This document shows, one piece after another, positions 45,074 to 54,161 of a DNA stretch of 64,000 bases. A program made the position numbers and the translations under genes. The stretch is from contig NZ_CP019436.1 in the NCBI RefSeq assembly GCF_002201895.1, positions 1,153,867 to 1,217,866 of the forward strand, in the 5' to 3' direction. Within the stretch, counting starts at the first letter, position 1. Every line of letters starts with the position of its first letter. The notes beneath the pieces were generated by a model. It did no database searches and was not told the DNA's origin. It saw only the letters and a list, made by a program, of their open reading frames with translations. The stretch comes from Methanopyrus sp. SNP6. Lineage in GTDB: Archaea > JAADCQ01 > Methanopyri > Methanopyrales > Methanopyraceae.

Positions 45074-45582
45074 GCGCGTCGCGTGAAGATATCGCACTCC
45101 GGCTACGACGCGTGATCAGGGTCTGGGGGGCAGCGCTGTACGTAGGCTCCGTACTCCTCATCATTCTGATCGCCGTGCTAGGACTCGAAGCTCTAGGCCA
45201 ATACAGCTACCAGGCTCAAGTGCTGCTTTTCGGTAACTACAGGGGACAGCTGGCGGAGATCAATGAAAAGTATCAAGTGCTCAAGACGGAGTTCGATCAA
45301 GCTAATCAGAAGCTACAGGCACTACGTGACTTGTACCCGATCTCGAGTACCGACCTCCATCAAGTCGAGAAAATTCGCGCTAAAGCCTCCCTAGAGATCC
45401 AGTCATTGAAATGGAAGAAGGAAGACGCCGAATTCGCGGTCTACGTGCTGAAAGATCCGGCAACCTCCGATCTGAAGCTGAAGGAATGTATGGCGGAGCT
45501 ACGACGCGCGGAAGCCGCGGTAAAGGCGTTCATGCGGGCGGTCAAGGGACTTGAAGACAAGTACGCCGGCAGGGTCCGCTGA
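45055..45582 (+). CDS. Membrane-anchored coiled-coil protein
   Basis: A 175-residue protein. One helix (about residues 26-46, ALYVGSVLLIILIAVLGLEAL) is followed by a 120-residue helical region with heptads (EINEKYQVLKTEFDQANQKL and later [20 protein letters not shown]). It is probably an inner-membrane protein with a cytoplasmic or external coiled coil. ATG 45055 overlaps the preceding radical SAM gene and its end overlaps the following one, so all three are translated from one mRNA. Family unknown. Confidence 0.72.
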   Translation: MAGAGVSASREDIALRLRRVIRVWGAALYVGSVLLIILIAVLGLEALGQYSYQAQVLLFGNYRGQLAEINEKYQVLKTEFDQANQKLQALRDLYPISSTDLHQVEKIRAKASLEIQSLKWKKEDAEFAVYVLKDPATSDLKLKECMAELRRAEAAVKAFMRAVKGLEDKYAGRVR

Positions 45583-46870
45583 AGTCGATCTGAACAACCT
45601 ACATCCAGATCTAGAAGTCGATCGACACTCCGGCTACTTACGGTTCAGACTCTACAGGCTGATCGAGTTTGAGGTGGAACCCGAAGAATTTCACAGAATG
45701 GTAGCCGCCGTAATCTCCAAACGTGAGCGGCGCACGGTGCCGGTCACCCTGCACGACACTCGTGTAGCTGCTCCGGTACCCCGTGAGGTGTTGGTCGGCG
45801 TTTTAACCGATCTCATATCCGGACTCGCCGGCGAGTCCGGGAAGAGCGTCTACACGGGTCGTAGGGTGTATTACATCACCGAGACCACGGGTATTCCGCT
45901 GATAGGTCACACGGCTTTCGGTATCATCGACCGTGGAACCAACGTAATACAGGTGCGCCCGCTCTCCGGGTGCAATCTATGCTGCATATACTGCAGTGTA
46001 GACGAAGGGCCGATCTCCCGCACGCGTTGGCGTGATTTCATGGTGGATCCCGACTACTTGATGGAGTGGTTCGACGTCGTAGCCGAGTTCAAAGGTCAGG
46101 GGCTCGAAGCACACCTCGACGGTCAAGGTGAACCCACGCTGTACCCTTTCCTGCCCGATGTGGTCCAAGCTCTCAAAGAGCACCCGAATGTCGTCATCGT
46201 CTCCATACAGACCAACGCCGTACCTCTGAGCGAAGACCTGGTGGACGAGCTTGTCGAGGCTGGAATCGACAGGTTCAACGTGAGCGTTAACTCGCTCGAT
46301 CCGAAGAAGGCTCGGGCCATGGCGGGTCGGAAGGACTACGACGTCGAGCATGTGAAGAAGGTAGTCGAGTACATAGCCCAAGAGACCGAGGCCGACGTAC
46401 TGGTAGCGCCGCTGTGGTTGCCGGGCTATAACGACGACGACATTGTGGAAATCATCAAGTGGGCGACGAGAATAGGTGCGGGGAAGCGGTGGCCGCCACT
46501 CGGAATCCAGAACTACTTAGAGTATAGGTTCGGCCGACGACCTAAGTTCCTGCGTCGGATTGTACCGATGAAAGAGTTCTACAGGTGGCTCAGAGAACTT
46601 GAAAGCAGGACGGGAGTTCGCCCACTGGTGCTCAAACCAGAACACTTCGGGACCGAGCCCAGGAAATCACTACCGAAACCGTTCCGACGGGGAGACGTGA
46701 TCAAAGCGGAAATAGTGTTGGAAGGACGGTTACGGGGTGAGATGATAGCCCGAGCGGCCGACCGCGTTATCGCCATCCCGGACTCCGCCAAGATATTAAA
46801 CGTGGGAGACAGCGTCCGGGTGAGAGTGACGAGGGACAAGCACAACATCTTCGTAGGGACCTTGGTCTGA
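45551..46870 (+). CDS. Radical SAM protein with C-terminal TRAM-like domain
   Basis: A 439-residue protein. An N-terminal 120-residue domain precedes the radical SAM cluster motif CNLCCIYC (near 142-149), followed by [13 protein letters not shown]. The last 60 residues ([26 protein letters not shown] and so on) look like a TRAM or OB-type RNA-binding barrel, as in the methylthiotransferases. RNA modification is therefore plausible, but the MiaB-type extra cluster domain is absent. TTG 45551 overlaps the previous gene by 32 bases; a later start is possible. Confidence 0.85.
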   Translation: MKTSTPAGSAEVDLNNLHPDLEVDRHSGYLRFRLYRLIEFEVEPEEFHRMVAAVISKRERRTVPVTLHDTRVAAPVPREVLVGVLTDLISGLAGESGKSVYTGRRVYYITETTGIPLIGHTAFGIIDRGTNVIQVRPLSGCNLCCIYCSVDEGPISRTRWRDFMVDPDYLMEWFDVVAEFKGQGLEAHLDGQGEPTLYPFLPDVVQALKEHPNVVIVSIQTNAVPLSEDLVDELVEAGIDRFNVSVNSLDPKKARAMAGRKDYDVEHVKKVVEYIAQETEADVLVAPLWLPGYNDDDIVEIIKWATRIGAGKRWPPLGIQNYLEYRFGRRPKFLRRIVPMKEFYRWLRELESRTGVRPLVLKPEHFGTEPRKSLPKPFRRGDVIKAEIVLEGRLRGEMIARAADRVIAIPDSAKILNVGDSVRVRVTRDKHNIFVGTLV

Positions 46871-46889
46871 ACAAGGGGGAGAATCACCG

Positions 46890-47345
46890 ATGGCGGAGGA
46901 ACGTTCGAAGGATGACATACCGGACTGGTGGGAGAAGGAGTGGGTTGAGTTCAGGTACCGTGGCTACACCCTGGATGAGCTGATGAAGATGCCCATCGAG
47001 GAGTTCATTGAGCTACTCCCCGCACGCCAGCGTCGCTCACTGAAACGCGGCTTGCCTTCCAGACACAAGAAGCTGCTACGCAAAGTCCGGCGAGCTAGGA
47101 GGCTCCTTAGGCTCGGTAAGAAGCCCCCGGTGATCCGGACCCACTGCCGGGATATGATCATCCTGCCCGAGATGGTAGGACTGACCATTGCGGTGTATAA
47201 CGGAAAGGAGTTCAAAGAGGTGAAAATCGAGCCGGAGATGATCGGTCACTACCTTGGTGAGTTCGCCAAGACCAGGAAGACTGTCGAGCACGGAGATCCA
47301 GGAATTGGTGCTACACGGAGCTCGTTGTTCGTGCCGCTGAAGTAA
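46890..47345 (+). CDS. rps19: 30S ribosomal protein S19 (uS19)
   Basis: A 151-residue archaeal uS19. A 60-residue N-terminal part typical of archaeal/eukaryal S15 precedes the core with [22 protein letters not shown] and the basic C-terminal [18 protein letters not shown]. It binds 16S rRNA in the head of the small subunit. ATG 46890 follows GGGGGAG. In most archaea the gene lies between L2 and L22 in the S10 operon; here its neighbours are a radical SAM gene and an unrelated minus-strand gene. Confidence 0.97.
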   Translation: MAEERSKDDIPDWWEKEWVEFRYRGYTLDELMKMPIEEFIELLPARQRRSLKRGLPSRHKKLLRKVRRARRLLRLGKKPPVIRTHCRDMIILPEMVGLTIAVYNGKEFKEVKIEPEMIGHYLGEFAKTRKTVEHGDPGIGATRSSLFVPLK

Positions 47346-48020
47346 TCACCACCTAGCATCGGGCACCTCGACGTGTACGCCGTATAGGGACAGTTTCCTG
47401 TCCACCTCCAGCACCCTTCTCACTGCGGATAAAGCTATTGAACCCGATTTCAGCGCGACCCAGTACTCGAAAAGACCGTCATACTCCGTGCCCACCTTGC
47501 TATCCTCCATTTCCAGTATACCGGGCTCATCAGGTCCTGAAGAAGTGATCCTCCGGACTATCTCCCGGAACTTGTTCGTGACCTTTCGCACGTTCCAGTC
47601 CCGCTCTTCATCGTACTCCCTCAAGTGGCGCAAGGCGATTTTTAGGACGTCAACCAGCGACCGTCCCCGTCGTTTCACGGGTTCATCGATCGAGGCTGAT
47701 CCACGAACCTTAAGCTCGTCCAGCGGCCCTCGTGAGCGTGCCTCGTGCCTTTCGAGGATCACTTCTACGATCCGTGGGAGAGACGTGGAGTCCGCCTGGC
47801 GTACGGTAACTTCGAACGTGTACCTGGTATCGGACGTCACGTACTGCACGATGCGATTGGTGGGAAGCTTCTCCTCGGCACGTACCCACACCATCAGCGA
47901 GCATCTAGCTTCCGAATACTCCTTCAGAGGGACGTGTTCGGCCATTTCTTTTAAGGTTTTGTAAATCTCCTTCACGCGTCCACTTTTGAGCTCGGGGGCA
48001 CACTCCCTGGTCAATTCCAT
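47346..48020 (-). CDS. Uncharacterised 224-residue protein
   Basis: No family recognised. An alpha-beta protein with alternating strands (SLMVWVRAEEKLPTNRIVQYV, EVTVRQADSTSLPRIVEVIL) and a central basic segment (EPVKRRGRSLVDVLKIALRHL). No cysteine or nucleotide motif. The frame extends to 48122, but ATG 48020 avoids running across the start of the divergent radical SAM gene at 48072. It is tail-to-tail and abutting with rps19. Confidence 0.68.
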   Translation of the reverse strand: MELTRECAPELKSGRVKEIYKTLKEMAEHVPLKEYSEARCSLMVWVRAEEKLPTNRIVQYVTSDTRYTFEVTVRQADSTSLPRIVEVILERHEARSRGPLDELKVRGSASIDEPVKRRGRSLVDVLKIALRHLREYDEERDWNVRKVTNKFREIVRRITSSGPDEPGILEMEDSKVGTEYDGLFEYWVALKSGSIALSAVRRVLEVDRKLSLYGVHVEVPDARW

Positions 48021-48071
48021 CCCGGTCCTGCGAGGCGAGGTCTGTACCCCCCGGACGGAGGTGATCTCAAC

Positions 48072-49523
48072 ATGATCGATGTCCTCCTGATCAACCCCCC
48101 CGATGTCACGACTAAGTACCAACGATTCTTGGGAATTACAGCGCCTCCGCTGGGACTAGCCTACATCGCCGCGGTGCTCGAGGAGGCGGGATACACGGTT
48201 AAAATCCTCGATTGTCCCCCACTGGACATGTCCTTCGAGGACCTGAGACGAGCCGTACGGAAGCTCCGTCCTAGAATCGTGTCTATCATGGCCACGACAC
48301 CGATCATTCACCAAGCTTACCAGGCGGCCAAGATAGTCAAGGAGGAACTAGAGGATGCCATCGTATGCCTTGGTGGTTATCATCCCACTTTCATGGATAT
48401 CGAGTGCCTTAAGGAGTGCCCCTATGTCGACGTTGTGGTACGGCGTGAGGGCGAATTCACGCTCCTGGATCTGGCGAAGGTGTTCATCGACGGCGTAAAA
48501 ACGCTCTCGGAGGTACTTGGGATCACGTATCGTGAGGAGGACGACATAGTTAGAGCCCCTGACCGGCCCCTCATTCGCGATCTCGACGCACTACCGTTCC
48601 CCGCGCGCCACCTTCTTCCCATGGACAAGTACACTTTCTTCGGGGCTAAAACCACCGCCACCACGATGGTATCGAGCAGAGGTTGTCCCGTAGGATGTGA
48701 CTTCTGCGCTTCTTCAGCGATGCACGGCCACAAACTCCGGATGCACTCGGCCGAGCGTGTGGTCTCCGAGATGGCGCATGTCCATGAGAACTACGGATCG
48801 AACATCATAGCCTTCGTCGATGACACATTCACGTACGATCGGCGGCGTGTTGAGGAGATATGTCGGCTCATCGTGGAAAGCGGTTTGGACGTAACCTGGG
48901 GCTGTGCCGCGCGTGTCGACACCATCGACAGGGAGCTGCTCGAACTCATGCGCGAGGCGGGATGCTCGGTACTGTTCTTCGGAGTTGAGTCGGGCAGTCA
49001 GGAGGTTCTGGACAACGTAGGTAAGGGATTCACGGTCGAGCAGACGAAAAAGGCGTTCCAACTCTGTCGCGAGTTCGGTATAGTAACTGTGGCGTCGGCC
49101 GTGATCGGCTTACCAGGAGAGACCCACAGGAGCGCCCGGCAGACGATAAAGTTCCTGAAAGAAATAGACCCCGATTACGCCGTGGTGTCCGTCGCGACGC
49201 CATATCCCGGCACTAAGTTCTACAAAGAGGCTGTGGAGAAAGGGCTCATCGAGGAAGAGTCGTGGGACAAGTATACCCTCACGGATCCAGTGGTTAGGAC
49301 GACCGAATTGTCCCTCGAGGATGTGAAAAAGTACCAAAAGCGCGCCATGATCGGGTTCTACCTCCGTCCCAGGTATCTCATCCGACGGCTGAAAGAGGAC
49401 GGCATCGACGCCGTCCGCGTAACCGGGACGATGATCGCCGAGGTCGCGTTCAAGAAGATGAAAGCGTTGCTGGCTAAGATCCCGAGCCCTCGGTTTTCAC
49501 ACCGCAAGGGCTCGGACGAGTGA
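48072..49523 (+). CDS. B12-binding-domain radical SAM protein
   Basis: A 483-residue protein. A cobalamin-binding Rossmann domain (about 1-135; INPPDVTTKYQRFLGITAPPLGLAYIA type start) is followed by a radical SAM barrel with CPVGCDFC near residue 203 and a C-terminal helical tail. Members are methylases or C-C bond-forming enzymes acting on lipids, cofactors and hopanoids; substrate not readable here. It lies next to mevalonate kinase, so a lipid substrate is possible but unproven. ATG 48072 is the start. The 3' end overlaps mevalonate kinase by 50 bases. Confidence 0.88.
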   Translation: MIDVLLINPPDVTTKYQRFLGITAPPLGLAYIAAVLEEAGYTVKILDCPPLDMSFEDLRRAVRKLRPRIVSIMATTPIIHQAYQAAKIVKEELEDAIVCLGGYHPTFMDIECLKECPYVDVVVRREGEFTLLDLAKVFIDGVKTLSEVLGITYREEDDIVRAPDRPLIRDLDALPFPARHLLPMDKYTFFGAKTTATTMVSSRGCPVGCDFCASSAMHGHKLRMHSAERVVSEMAHVHENYGSNIIAFVDDTFTYDRRRVEEICRLIVESGLDVTWGCAARVDTIDRELLELMREAGCSVLFFGVESGSQEVLDNVGKGFTVEQTKKAFQLCREFGIVTVASAVIGLPGETHRSARQTIKFLKEIDPDYAVVSVATPYPGTKFYKEAVEKGLIEEESWDKYTLTDPVVRTTELSLEDVKKYQKRAMIGFYLRPRYLIRRLKEDGIDAVRVTGTMIAEVAFKKMKALLAKIPSPRFSHRKGSDE

Positions 49524-50460
49524 CGAACGCCTCGTAACCTAAGGCGCTGAGCGTTTCGACGGCACGTTTCGCGTCCTCCTCCCTCTCGAATAACGCGACC
49601 GCGCATCCTCCTCCTCCGGCGCCGGTAACCTTCGCCCCCAAGGCACCCGCGTTCCTGAGCACGTTCACGATCTCCTCTAGGGCACGTGTAGAGACGTTCA
49701 GGGCCGCCAACAGCCCATGGTTGACGTTCATGAGCTCCCCTACAGTCCTTAGGTCTCCATCGTGTAGTGCTACTTCGAGATCCTCGACGAGTTTCCCTAT
49801 CAGCTTCATGATCCCGTCGACGATACCCAACCTCTCGCGGAACTCAGCCACTCGACGCACCATCTCACCCGTACGGCTGGGTTCCTGAGAATGCGCCACG
49901 ACCAACACGGGGTCACGCTCCGGTTCGATTGGTTTGAACTCCCGTCCTGAAACTCTCACGAACCCGCCGTACGTGACCACCGTGGCGTCGGTCCAACTCG
50001 CCTTCCCCTGCACTTCTAGCTCCACCTCACGAACTAGTTTCCGTATCTCTTCCCTGGAAACATCTACGTTCGACACCTCAGCTAGTGCGAGTAGCACTGC
50101 CGCTGTGATCGCGGCCGATGTGCCTAGACCACTCGCTGCAGGGGCCTCCGACATAATCCTCAGGTTGGATGGGTGGGCGTCGAATTCCTCCGATGCCTTT
50201 CGCACCGCCGTAGCCACGTACGTCAGTTCCTCGCGCAGGCTCTCGGATCGGAAGTCCTTTACATTTCCATCACGTGTGATATCGGCCATTACGTCCCCCT
50301 CGCAGCTAAGCTCGGTTTCCACCCTGAAACTATCATCCCCGGGTTCCGCTACGACCCTGACGTAGGTATCTAATGCCACCGCGACCGCCGGATACCCGTA
50401 AACGACGGCATGTTCACCCGCCAAGATAGCCTTCAGTGGAGCTTTGACGGAAATACGCAA
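49474..50460 (-). CDS. mvk: Mevalonate kinase
   Basis: A 328-residue GHMP kinase of the archaeal mevalonate pathway. N-terminal KAPLKAILAGEHAVVYGYPA, the ATP loop EAPAASGLGTSAAITAAV (about 105-122) and the C-terminal KVTGAGGGGCAVALF match mevalonate kinase. It phosphorylates mevalonate on the way to the isoprenoids used for diether lipids. TTG 50460 is the start. It is convergent with the B12 radical SAM gene and divergent from 50488. Confidence 0.95.
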   Translation of the reverse strand: MRISVKAPLKAILAGEHAVVYGYPAVAVALDTYVRVVAEPGDDSFRVETELSCEGDVMADITRDGNVKDFRSESLREELTYVATAVRKASEEFDAHPSNLRIMSEAPAASGLGTSAAITAAVLLALAEVSNVDVSREEIRKLVREVELEVQGKASWTDATVVTYGGFVRVSGREFKPIEPERDPVLVVAHSQEPSRTGEMVRRVAEFRERLGIVDGIMKLIGKLVEDLEVALHDGDLRTVGELMNVNHGLLAALNVSTRALEEIVNVLRNAGALGAKVTGAGGGGCAVALFEREEDAKRAVETLSALGYEAFVTRPSPCGVKTEGSGS

Positions 50461-50487
50461 CCACAGTCCCCCGGGTGACTGATCTTG

Positions 50488-51345
50488 ATGTTGCCGAAGA
50501 CCCTCAATCCTGTGGTGAAGGATAAGTACGTTGAGAGCCTCGAAGAACTGGCTGACTTGATCGCCAGCGCGGATCTAAGGACCGGAGTTGTCAGAATCAC
50601 CGCACGGTCCGGTGACGCCCTGCTCGACGCATTCATCGTGGTCCTCAACGGTAAGGTAGTCTACATTGAAGTCGAAGAGGTGCGGACCGGAGAACGATGG
50701 CGAGGAGAGGAAGCGCTAGAACGCCTGAAGGAGATCTTGAGTGTAGTTGAGAAAGGCCAATCTGCCGTCGTCGACGTGTTCGAAGCCTCGGAAGAGGACG
50801 TCGAGATGATCTTCGAATACCACGGTATACGTCCGAAGGAGATCGAACTGGATGAGGTGCTACCGGTCCCCGTACTCGAAACCGATATCGAGCTCGAGAC
50901 CGAGAAGCTCGAGGGTGCCGAGAAAGAGGAAGCCCCGGAGGAAACCGAGATCGAGGTAGGAGAAGTCGAAGAAGCTTACGATGAGGAACCGGAAGCCGTA
51001 GAGTCCTACGATTTCACGGAAGAACTCGAGAGAGAATCGGAATCACTATCGCGGGAGGAGATACTGAAGAAATACGGGATCAAGGAGCCTGACGAATCCT
51101 TCGTCAAGAACATCCTGAAGGAGTTCACCGGAGTGGAGACGGACCTTCGAGAGCGGATCTCGAGAGTCCTTCGTAGCTACGGCATAACGGTATTCAAGGC
51201 GGAAGGTATCGTCGAAGTCCTCCTGGGAGACGATACCGACGAGGAGGATGTCGTCGAGACAATTCGGGACTTCATGAAGGATGTCGGCGTTGACGAATTG
51301 GAGGTCCGCACGTACCGGCCCGAGTGGTTAGGGAGAAAGATTTAA
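50488..51345 (+). CDS. Uncharacterised acidic protein (DUF2226-like)
   Basis: A 285-residue protein. An N-terminal alpha-beta domain (about 1-110, including a GVVRITARSGDALLDAFIVV strand pair) resembles archaeal DUF2226. A very acidic linker (about 130-190, runs of glutamate) follows, then a C-terminal domain of about 90 residues with HTH-like helices. ATG 50488 is chosen over TTG 50485 on spacing from GGGTGA. Its stop lies inside the TATA element of the downstream tRNA gene. Confidence 0.65.
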   Translation: MLPKTLNPVVKDKYVESLEELADLIASADLRTGVVRITARSGDALLDAFIVVLNGKVVYIEVEEVRTGERWRGEEALERLKEILSVVEKGQSAVVDVFEASEEDVEMIFEYHGIRPKEIELDEVLPVPVLETDIELETEKLEGAEKEEAPEETEIEVGEVEEAYDEEPEAVESYDFTEELERESESLSREEILKKYGIKEPDESFVKNILKEFTGVETDLRERISRVLRSYGITVFKAEGIVEVLLGDDTDEEDVVETIRDFMKDVGVDELEVRTYRPEWLGRKI

Positions 51346-51346
51346 G
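51339..51346 (+). promoter_or_regulatory. TATA box of the tRNA-Arg gene
   Basis: GATTTAAG, centred about 34 bases before the mature tRNA 5' end, implies a short 5' leader of roughly 8 bases. The element overlaps the TAA of the preceding gene. Confidence 0.5.
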
Positions 51347-51375
51347 GTGACCCAGTCGGGTTAGGATTTGGGCTC

Positions 51376-51450
51376 GGGCCGGCAGCTCAGTCTGGACAGA
51401 GCGCGGGCCTTCGGAGCCCGTGGTCCCGGGTTCAAATCCCGGCCGGCCCA
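51376..51450 (+). tRNA. tRNA-Arg (anticodon UCG) with genomic C at position 8
   Basis: Full cloverleaf: acceptor GGGCCGG/CCGGCCC, D stem GCTC/GAGC, anticodon stem CGGGC/GCCCG around the loop CTTCGGA (anticodon TCG), variable region TGGTC, T stem CCGGG/CCCGG with loop TTCAAAT and discriminator A at 51450. The base between acceptor and D stems that should be U8 is C (51383), so this tRNA should be a substrate of the CDAT8 deaminase. CCA is not encoded and there is no intron. Confidence 0.95.
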
Positions 51451-51493
51451 CACGTATCATCGTTACGGTATCCGTAACAATGGGGTTTTCGGG

Positions 51494-51661
51494 TTGGACG
51501 ACGAACTCCGGAAGCTCGTAGAAGCAGGTCCCCTCGAGGTCGTGATCGCGAAGCTGGAGGAGATACTGATGCGCCTTGACCGTCTTGAAGCGAAGATCGA
51601 CGAGACTCTCGCTCGTATCGAAAGGTTGGAACGGGAGCTGAGGAAGGATGAGCGTGAATGA
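51494..51661 (+). CDS. Small coiled-coil protein
   Basis: A 55-residue helical protein with clear heptads (KLEEILMRLDRLEAKIDETL, then ARIERLERELRK). TTG 51494 with a GGG run upstream. The frame is open back into the tRNA gene but only this part is protein-like. It overlaps the Mur-ligase gene by 14 bases, implying coupling. Likely an oligomerising partner; no family known. Confidence 0.6.
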   Translation: MDDELRKLVEAGPLEVVIAKLEEILMRLDRLEAKIDETLARIERLERELRKDERE

Positions 51662-52955
51662 GCTTCCCTTCGACAGCATCGCCATCATCGGGCTAGGAGT
51701 GGAGGGACGTACCTGCGCGATGAGGTTAGCGGAACTGGGACTCAAGATCTACGCCTCCGATATCAGGGAAGACGTCGACGTCTCATCGCTCGAGAGGCTT
51801 CCCAACGTCGAGGTAGAGCTCGGTCATCACGACCTCGACAGAATCTGCGAGTGTGACACCGTATACTTCTCGCCCAGTATACCGAACGACGCGGAGATAG
51901 TCCGCGAGGTCCGCAACGTCGGGGTTCCGCCACTCGAGGAGCTCCTCACATGGCCAGATTCCTCCGAATTCGTCGTGGTCAGCGGAACCAACGGCAAAAC
52001 AACGACAGTTCATATGATCAACTACCTACTCGACAAACTCGGTATCGATCGGGAGGTCGGTGGAAACGCCGGAGGGGGATTCGACGGGTACGCTACTCTC
52101 TACGTGCGAGCCGAGTTGGCACGTCCAAAGGTCGTGGTCTGTGAAGTGTGTGACATGACGCTGGATTATTTCTCCGACCGAGCTCCACGGTACGATGTCG
52201 CAGTCTTCTTGAACCTGGGTTTGGATCACCTGGACTACCACGGTTCGATCGAGCGGTACGCGGCCCGTGCGGCCCGTTTCTGTGATCGGGCTCGAGAGAC
52301 GGCGATTGTCAAGTGTGATGGAGAGGAACGGAAGGTAGTCGAAAGGATGGAGGGCACTCCCAGATGTTATGATAGGTTAGACGTGGAGGTCGACATACCG
52401 CTCCGAGGGGAGTTCTACAGGCTGGACGCCAAAGCCGCTCTGCTGGCCGTCGCCGAGATAACCGGTGAATCACCCGAGGAGCTGGCCCAATTACTCTCGG
52501 ACTTCACCGGTGTCCCCGGGCGCATCATGGAGTACAGGCTTGGTGAAGGTCGGCTGGTCATCGGGAAGACCGACAACCTCTCCGCCCTGAGAGCCGTCTT
52601 GAAGGACTACGGACCCCTAGACGTCGTCTTCTGGGGGACTCCGAGGCCGGGCGAAGATTACCGGATCGAAGGAATCGGCCGAGCCCTCCGAGAGGCGGAA
52701 GTGGAACGCGTTTACGTGTTTCCCGGCCTGTCAGAGGAGACCGTAGACGACGTTATCGAGGAGCTCGCGAGCTCCGGAATTGAGGCGTCCCGGGTAGAGA
52801 CTTCCGAGGTCGCCTCGAAGGCCTTGGAACTGGCGCGACGTGGTCGGGCTGTGGGAGTGCTCGGAAACGGACAGAGTGTTATAACCTCGATACAACACGA
52901 TGTCGAGCATGCGGTACGCTTTTTGACCGCTGGATCGGAGCGATCTCGGGGATGA
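51648..52955 (+). CDS. MurD-like Mur ligase family protein
   Basis: A 435-residue ATP-dependent ligase with the three Mur domains: an N-terminal Rossmann-like domain (IIGLGVEGRTCAMRLAELGL), the central ATPase with P-loop GTNGKTTT near residue 112 and NLGLDHLDYH near 192, and a C-terminal domain. Two roles are plausible in this organism: coenzyme F430 synthetase (CfbE), a Mur ligase homologue acting in F430 synthesis, or a pseudomurein peptide ligase. The MurD-like N-terminus and absence of other cell-wall ligases nearby make CfbE attractive, but sequence alone does not decide it. Confidence 0.8.
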   Translation: MSVNELPFDSIAIIGLGVEGRTCAMRLAELGLKIYASDIREDVDVSSLERLPNVEVELGHHDLDRICECDTVYFSPSIPNDAEIVREVRNVGVPPLEELLTWPDSSEFVVVSGTNGKTTTVHMINYLLDKLGIDREVGGNAGGGFDGYATLYVRAELARPKVVVCEVCDMTLDYFSDRAPRYDVAVFLNLGLDHLDYHGSIERYAARAARFCDRARETAIVKCDGEERKVVERMEGTPRCYDRLDVEVDIPLRGEFYRLDAKAALLAVAEITGESPEELAQLLSDFTGVPGRIMEYRLGEGRLVIGKTDNLSALRAVLKDYGPLDVVFWGTPRPGEDYRIEGIGRALREAEVERVYVFPGLSEETVDDVIEELASSGIEASRVETSEVASKALELARRGRAVGVLGNGQSVITSIQHDVEHAVRFLTAGSERSRG

Positions 52956-52961
52956 GCTGGG

Positions 52962-53696
52962 ATGGAAGTTGAATTCATACGGTTGGCGGATGAGATCCCG
53001 GAGTGCGAGTTCTTGATTGAGGGGTACCCGGGAATAGGGATGGTGGGCGTAATCGCCATCCGCCACGTGGTGACTGAGTGTGGGGCTGAACCTGTCTTCG
53101 TAATGAAAACCAAGGACATGCCGACGGCGGCGATCGTGCACGAGGGCCGTGTGTACCCATCAGCCGGAGTTTTCGTGCTAGACGACCTATCTTTCTTCTA
53201 CTCGGAGCAGGCCGACATGCGTCCCGGAGTCGTTCAGAAGATCTCGGAGTCAGTGGCCGACCTATCCAGGGAGATAGGCGTGGAGTGCATCGTGTGTTTG
53301 GCTGGTATCAGAGCGCCCGACCTCGAGGGTGAGCCCTCACTGTACTACGCCGCCACCTCGGATAAAGCCGCCGAGCTTTTCGATGGTATCGCGGAGCCAC
53401 TCGAGGGAGGTACGATCACTGGGGTCAGTGGTCCGTTGCTCTTAGAGGGTAGCTTGCGCGGTCTGGACGCGGTCTGCCTTCTCGTCGAGACTCCGGGTAC
53501 ATATCCTGATCCCAAAGCGGCATCTCGGGTCGTAGAAGCCCTCAACGAGGCACTGGGACTCAGTGTAGACGTGTCGAAGCTCGAGGAGGAAGCGGAGCGC
53601 ATCGCCAAGGCTGTTGAAGAGACTGTACACCGTCTCCGGGAACAGCAACGAATAGAGGAAGAAGAGGCAGAACCGACTGAGAGGATGTTCGTGTAG
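52962..53696 (+). CDS. PAC2-family protein (archaeal proteasome-assembly-chaperone-like)
   Basis: A 244-residue protein with the PAC2 core: LIEGYPGIGMVGVIAIRHV near residue 18 and ITGVSGPLLLEG near 147. The C-terminal helix is charged and glutamate-rich and ends in RMFV, similar to the terminal motifs by which related chaperones contact the proteasome. PbaA/PbaB-like proteins help assemble the 20S proteasome or its ATPase. ATG 52962 is six bases after the Mur-ligase stop. Confidence 0.87.
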   Translation: MEVEFIRLADEIPECEFLIEGYPGIGMVGVIAIRHVVTECGAEPVFVMKTKDMPTAAIVHEGRVYPSAGVFVLDDLSFFYSEQADMRPGVVQKISESVADLSREIGVECIVCLAGIRAPDLEGEPSLYYAATSDKAAELFDGIAEPLEGGTITGVSGPLLLEGSLRGLDAVCLLVETPGTYPDPKAASRVVEALNEALGLSVDVSKLEEEAERIAKAVEETVHRLREQQRIEEEEAEPTERMFV

Positions 53697-53771
53697 CAAT
53701 CTGACACCTTCTCGCATCTTGACCTCGCACCTTAAAGGGCGGTGGTTTCACTTAAGGGGTCGTGAATCGGG

Positions 53772-54161
53772 TTGAAAATGCTCGCAATTACTGGGGTGAG
53801 CTTCCGAGTCGTCGAGCAACTCCTCACACAAGGACACACTCAGATAATAGTACGTAGCGGTAACAACCTCGACGCAGTCGTCCGCCTTCAGCCTGGTGAT
53901 TTAGTCTTCGTGACCACCGTCGGCAAGCGAGAGCTCAAGGAGGGTGTCAATGGTGTCGTAGCCACGGTGCGCTCCGTCAGCGTGGTCCACGAGCACGTCG
54001 TAACCGGGGGCGACGAGCACTTCGAGCGGGAATTCGTGGCGGCCAGACTCATCCTGAGTCAAGTCGGGTCCGGTCGTGTTAGGGAGTACAAGGACCTCGG
54101 TGTAGGTCGTCGCGTTGAAGTCGACGTGGAAATGGAGTCGGCGGTTTCGGAGGCCTATTGA
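53772..54161 (+). CDS. DUF473 protein
   Basis: A 129-residue archaeal protein of the DUF473 type: it begins LAITGVSFRVVEQLL, has strands around PGDLVFVTTVGKRELKEG and ends with an acidic segment. Function unknown. TTG 53772 or ATG 53778 could be the start. A TATA-like CACTTAAGG lies near 53749. Its stop overlaps the transglutaminase-like gene by four bases, so those two share a transcript. Confidence 0.8.
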   Translation: MKMLAITGVSFRVVEQLLTQGHTQIIVRSGNNLDAVVRLQPGDLVFVTTVGKRELKEGVNGVVATVRSVSVVHEHVVTGGDEHFEREFVAARLILSQVGSGRVREYKDLGVGRRVEVDVEMESAVSEAY

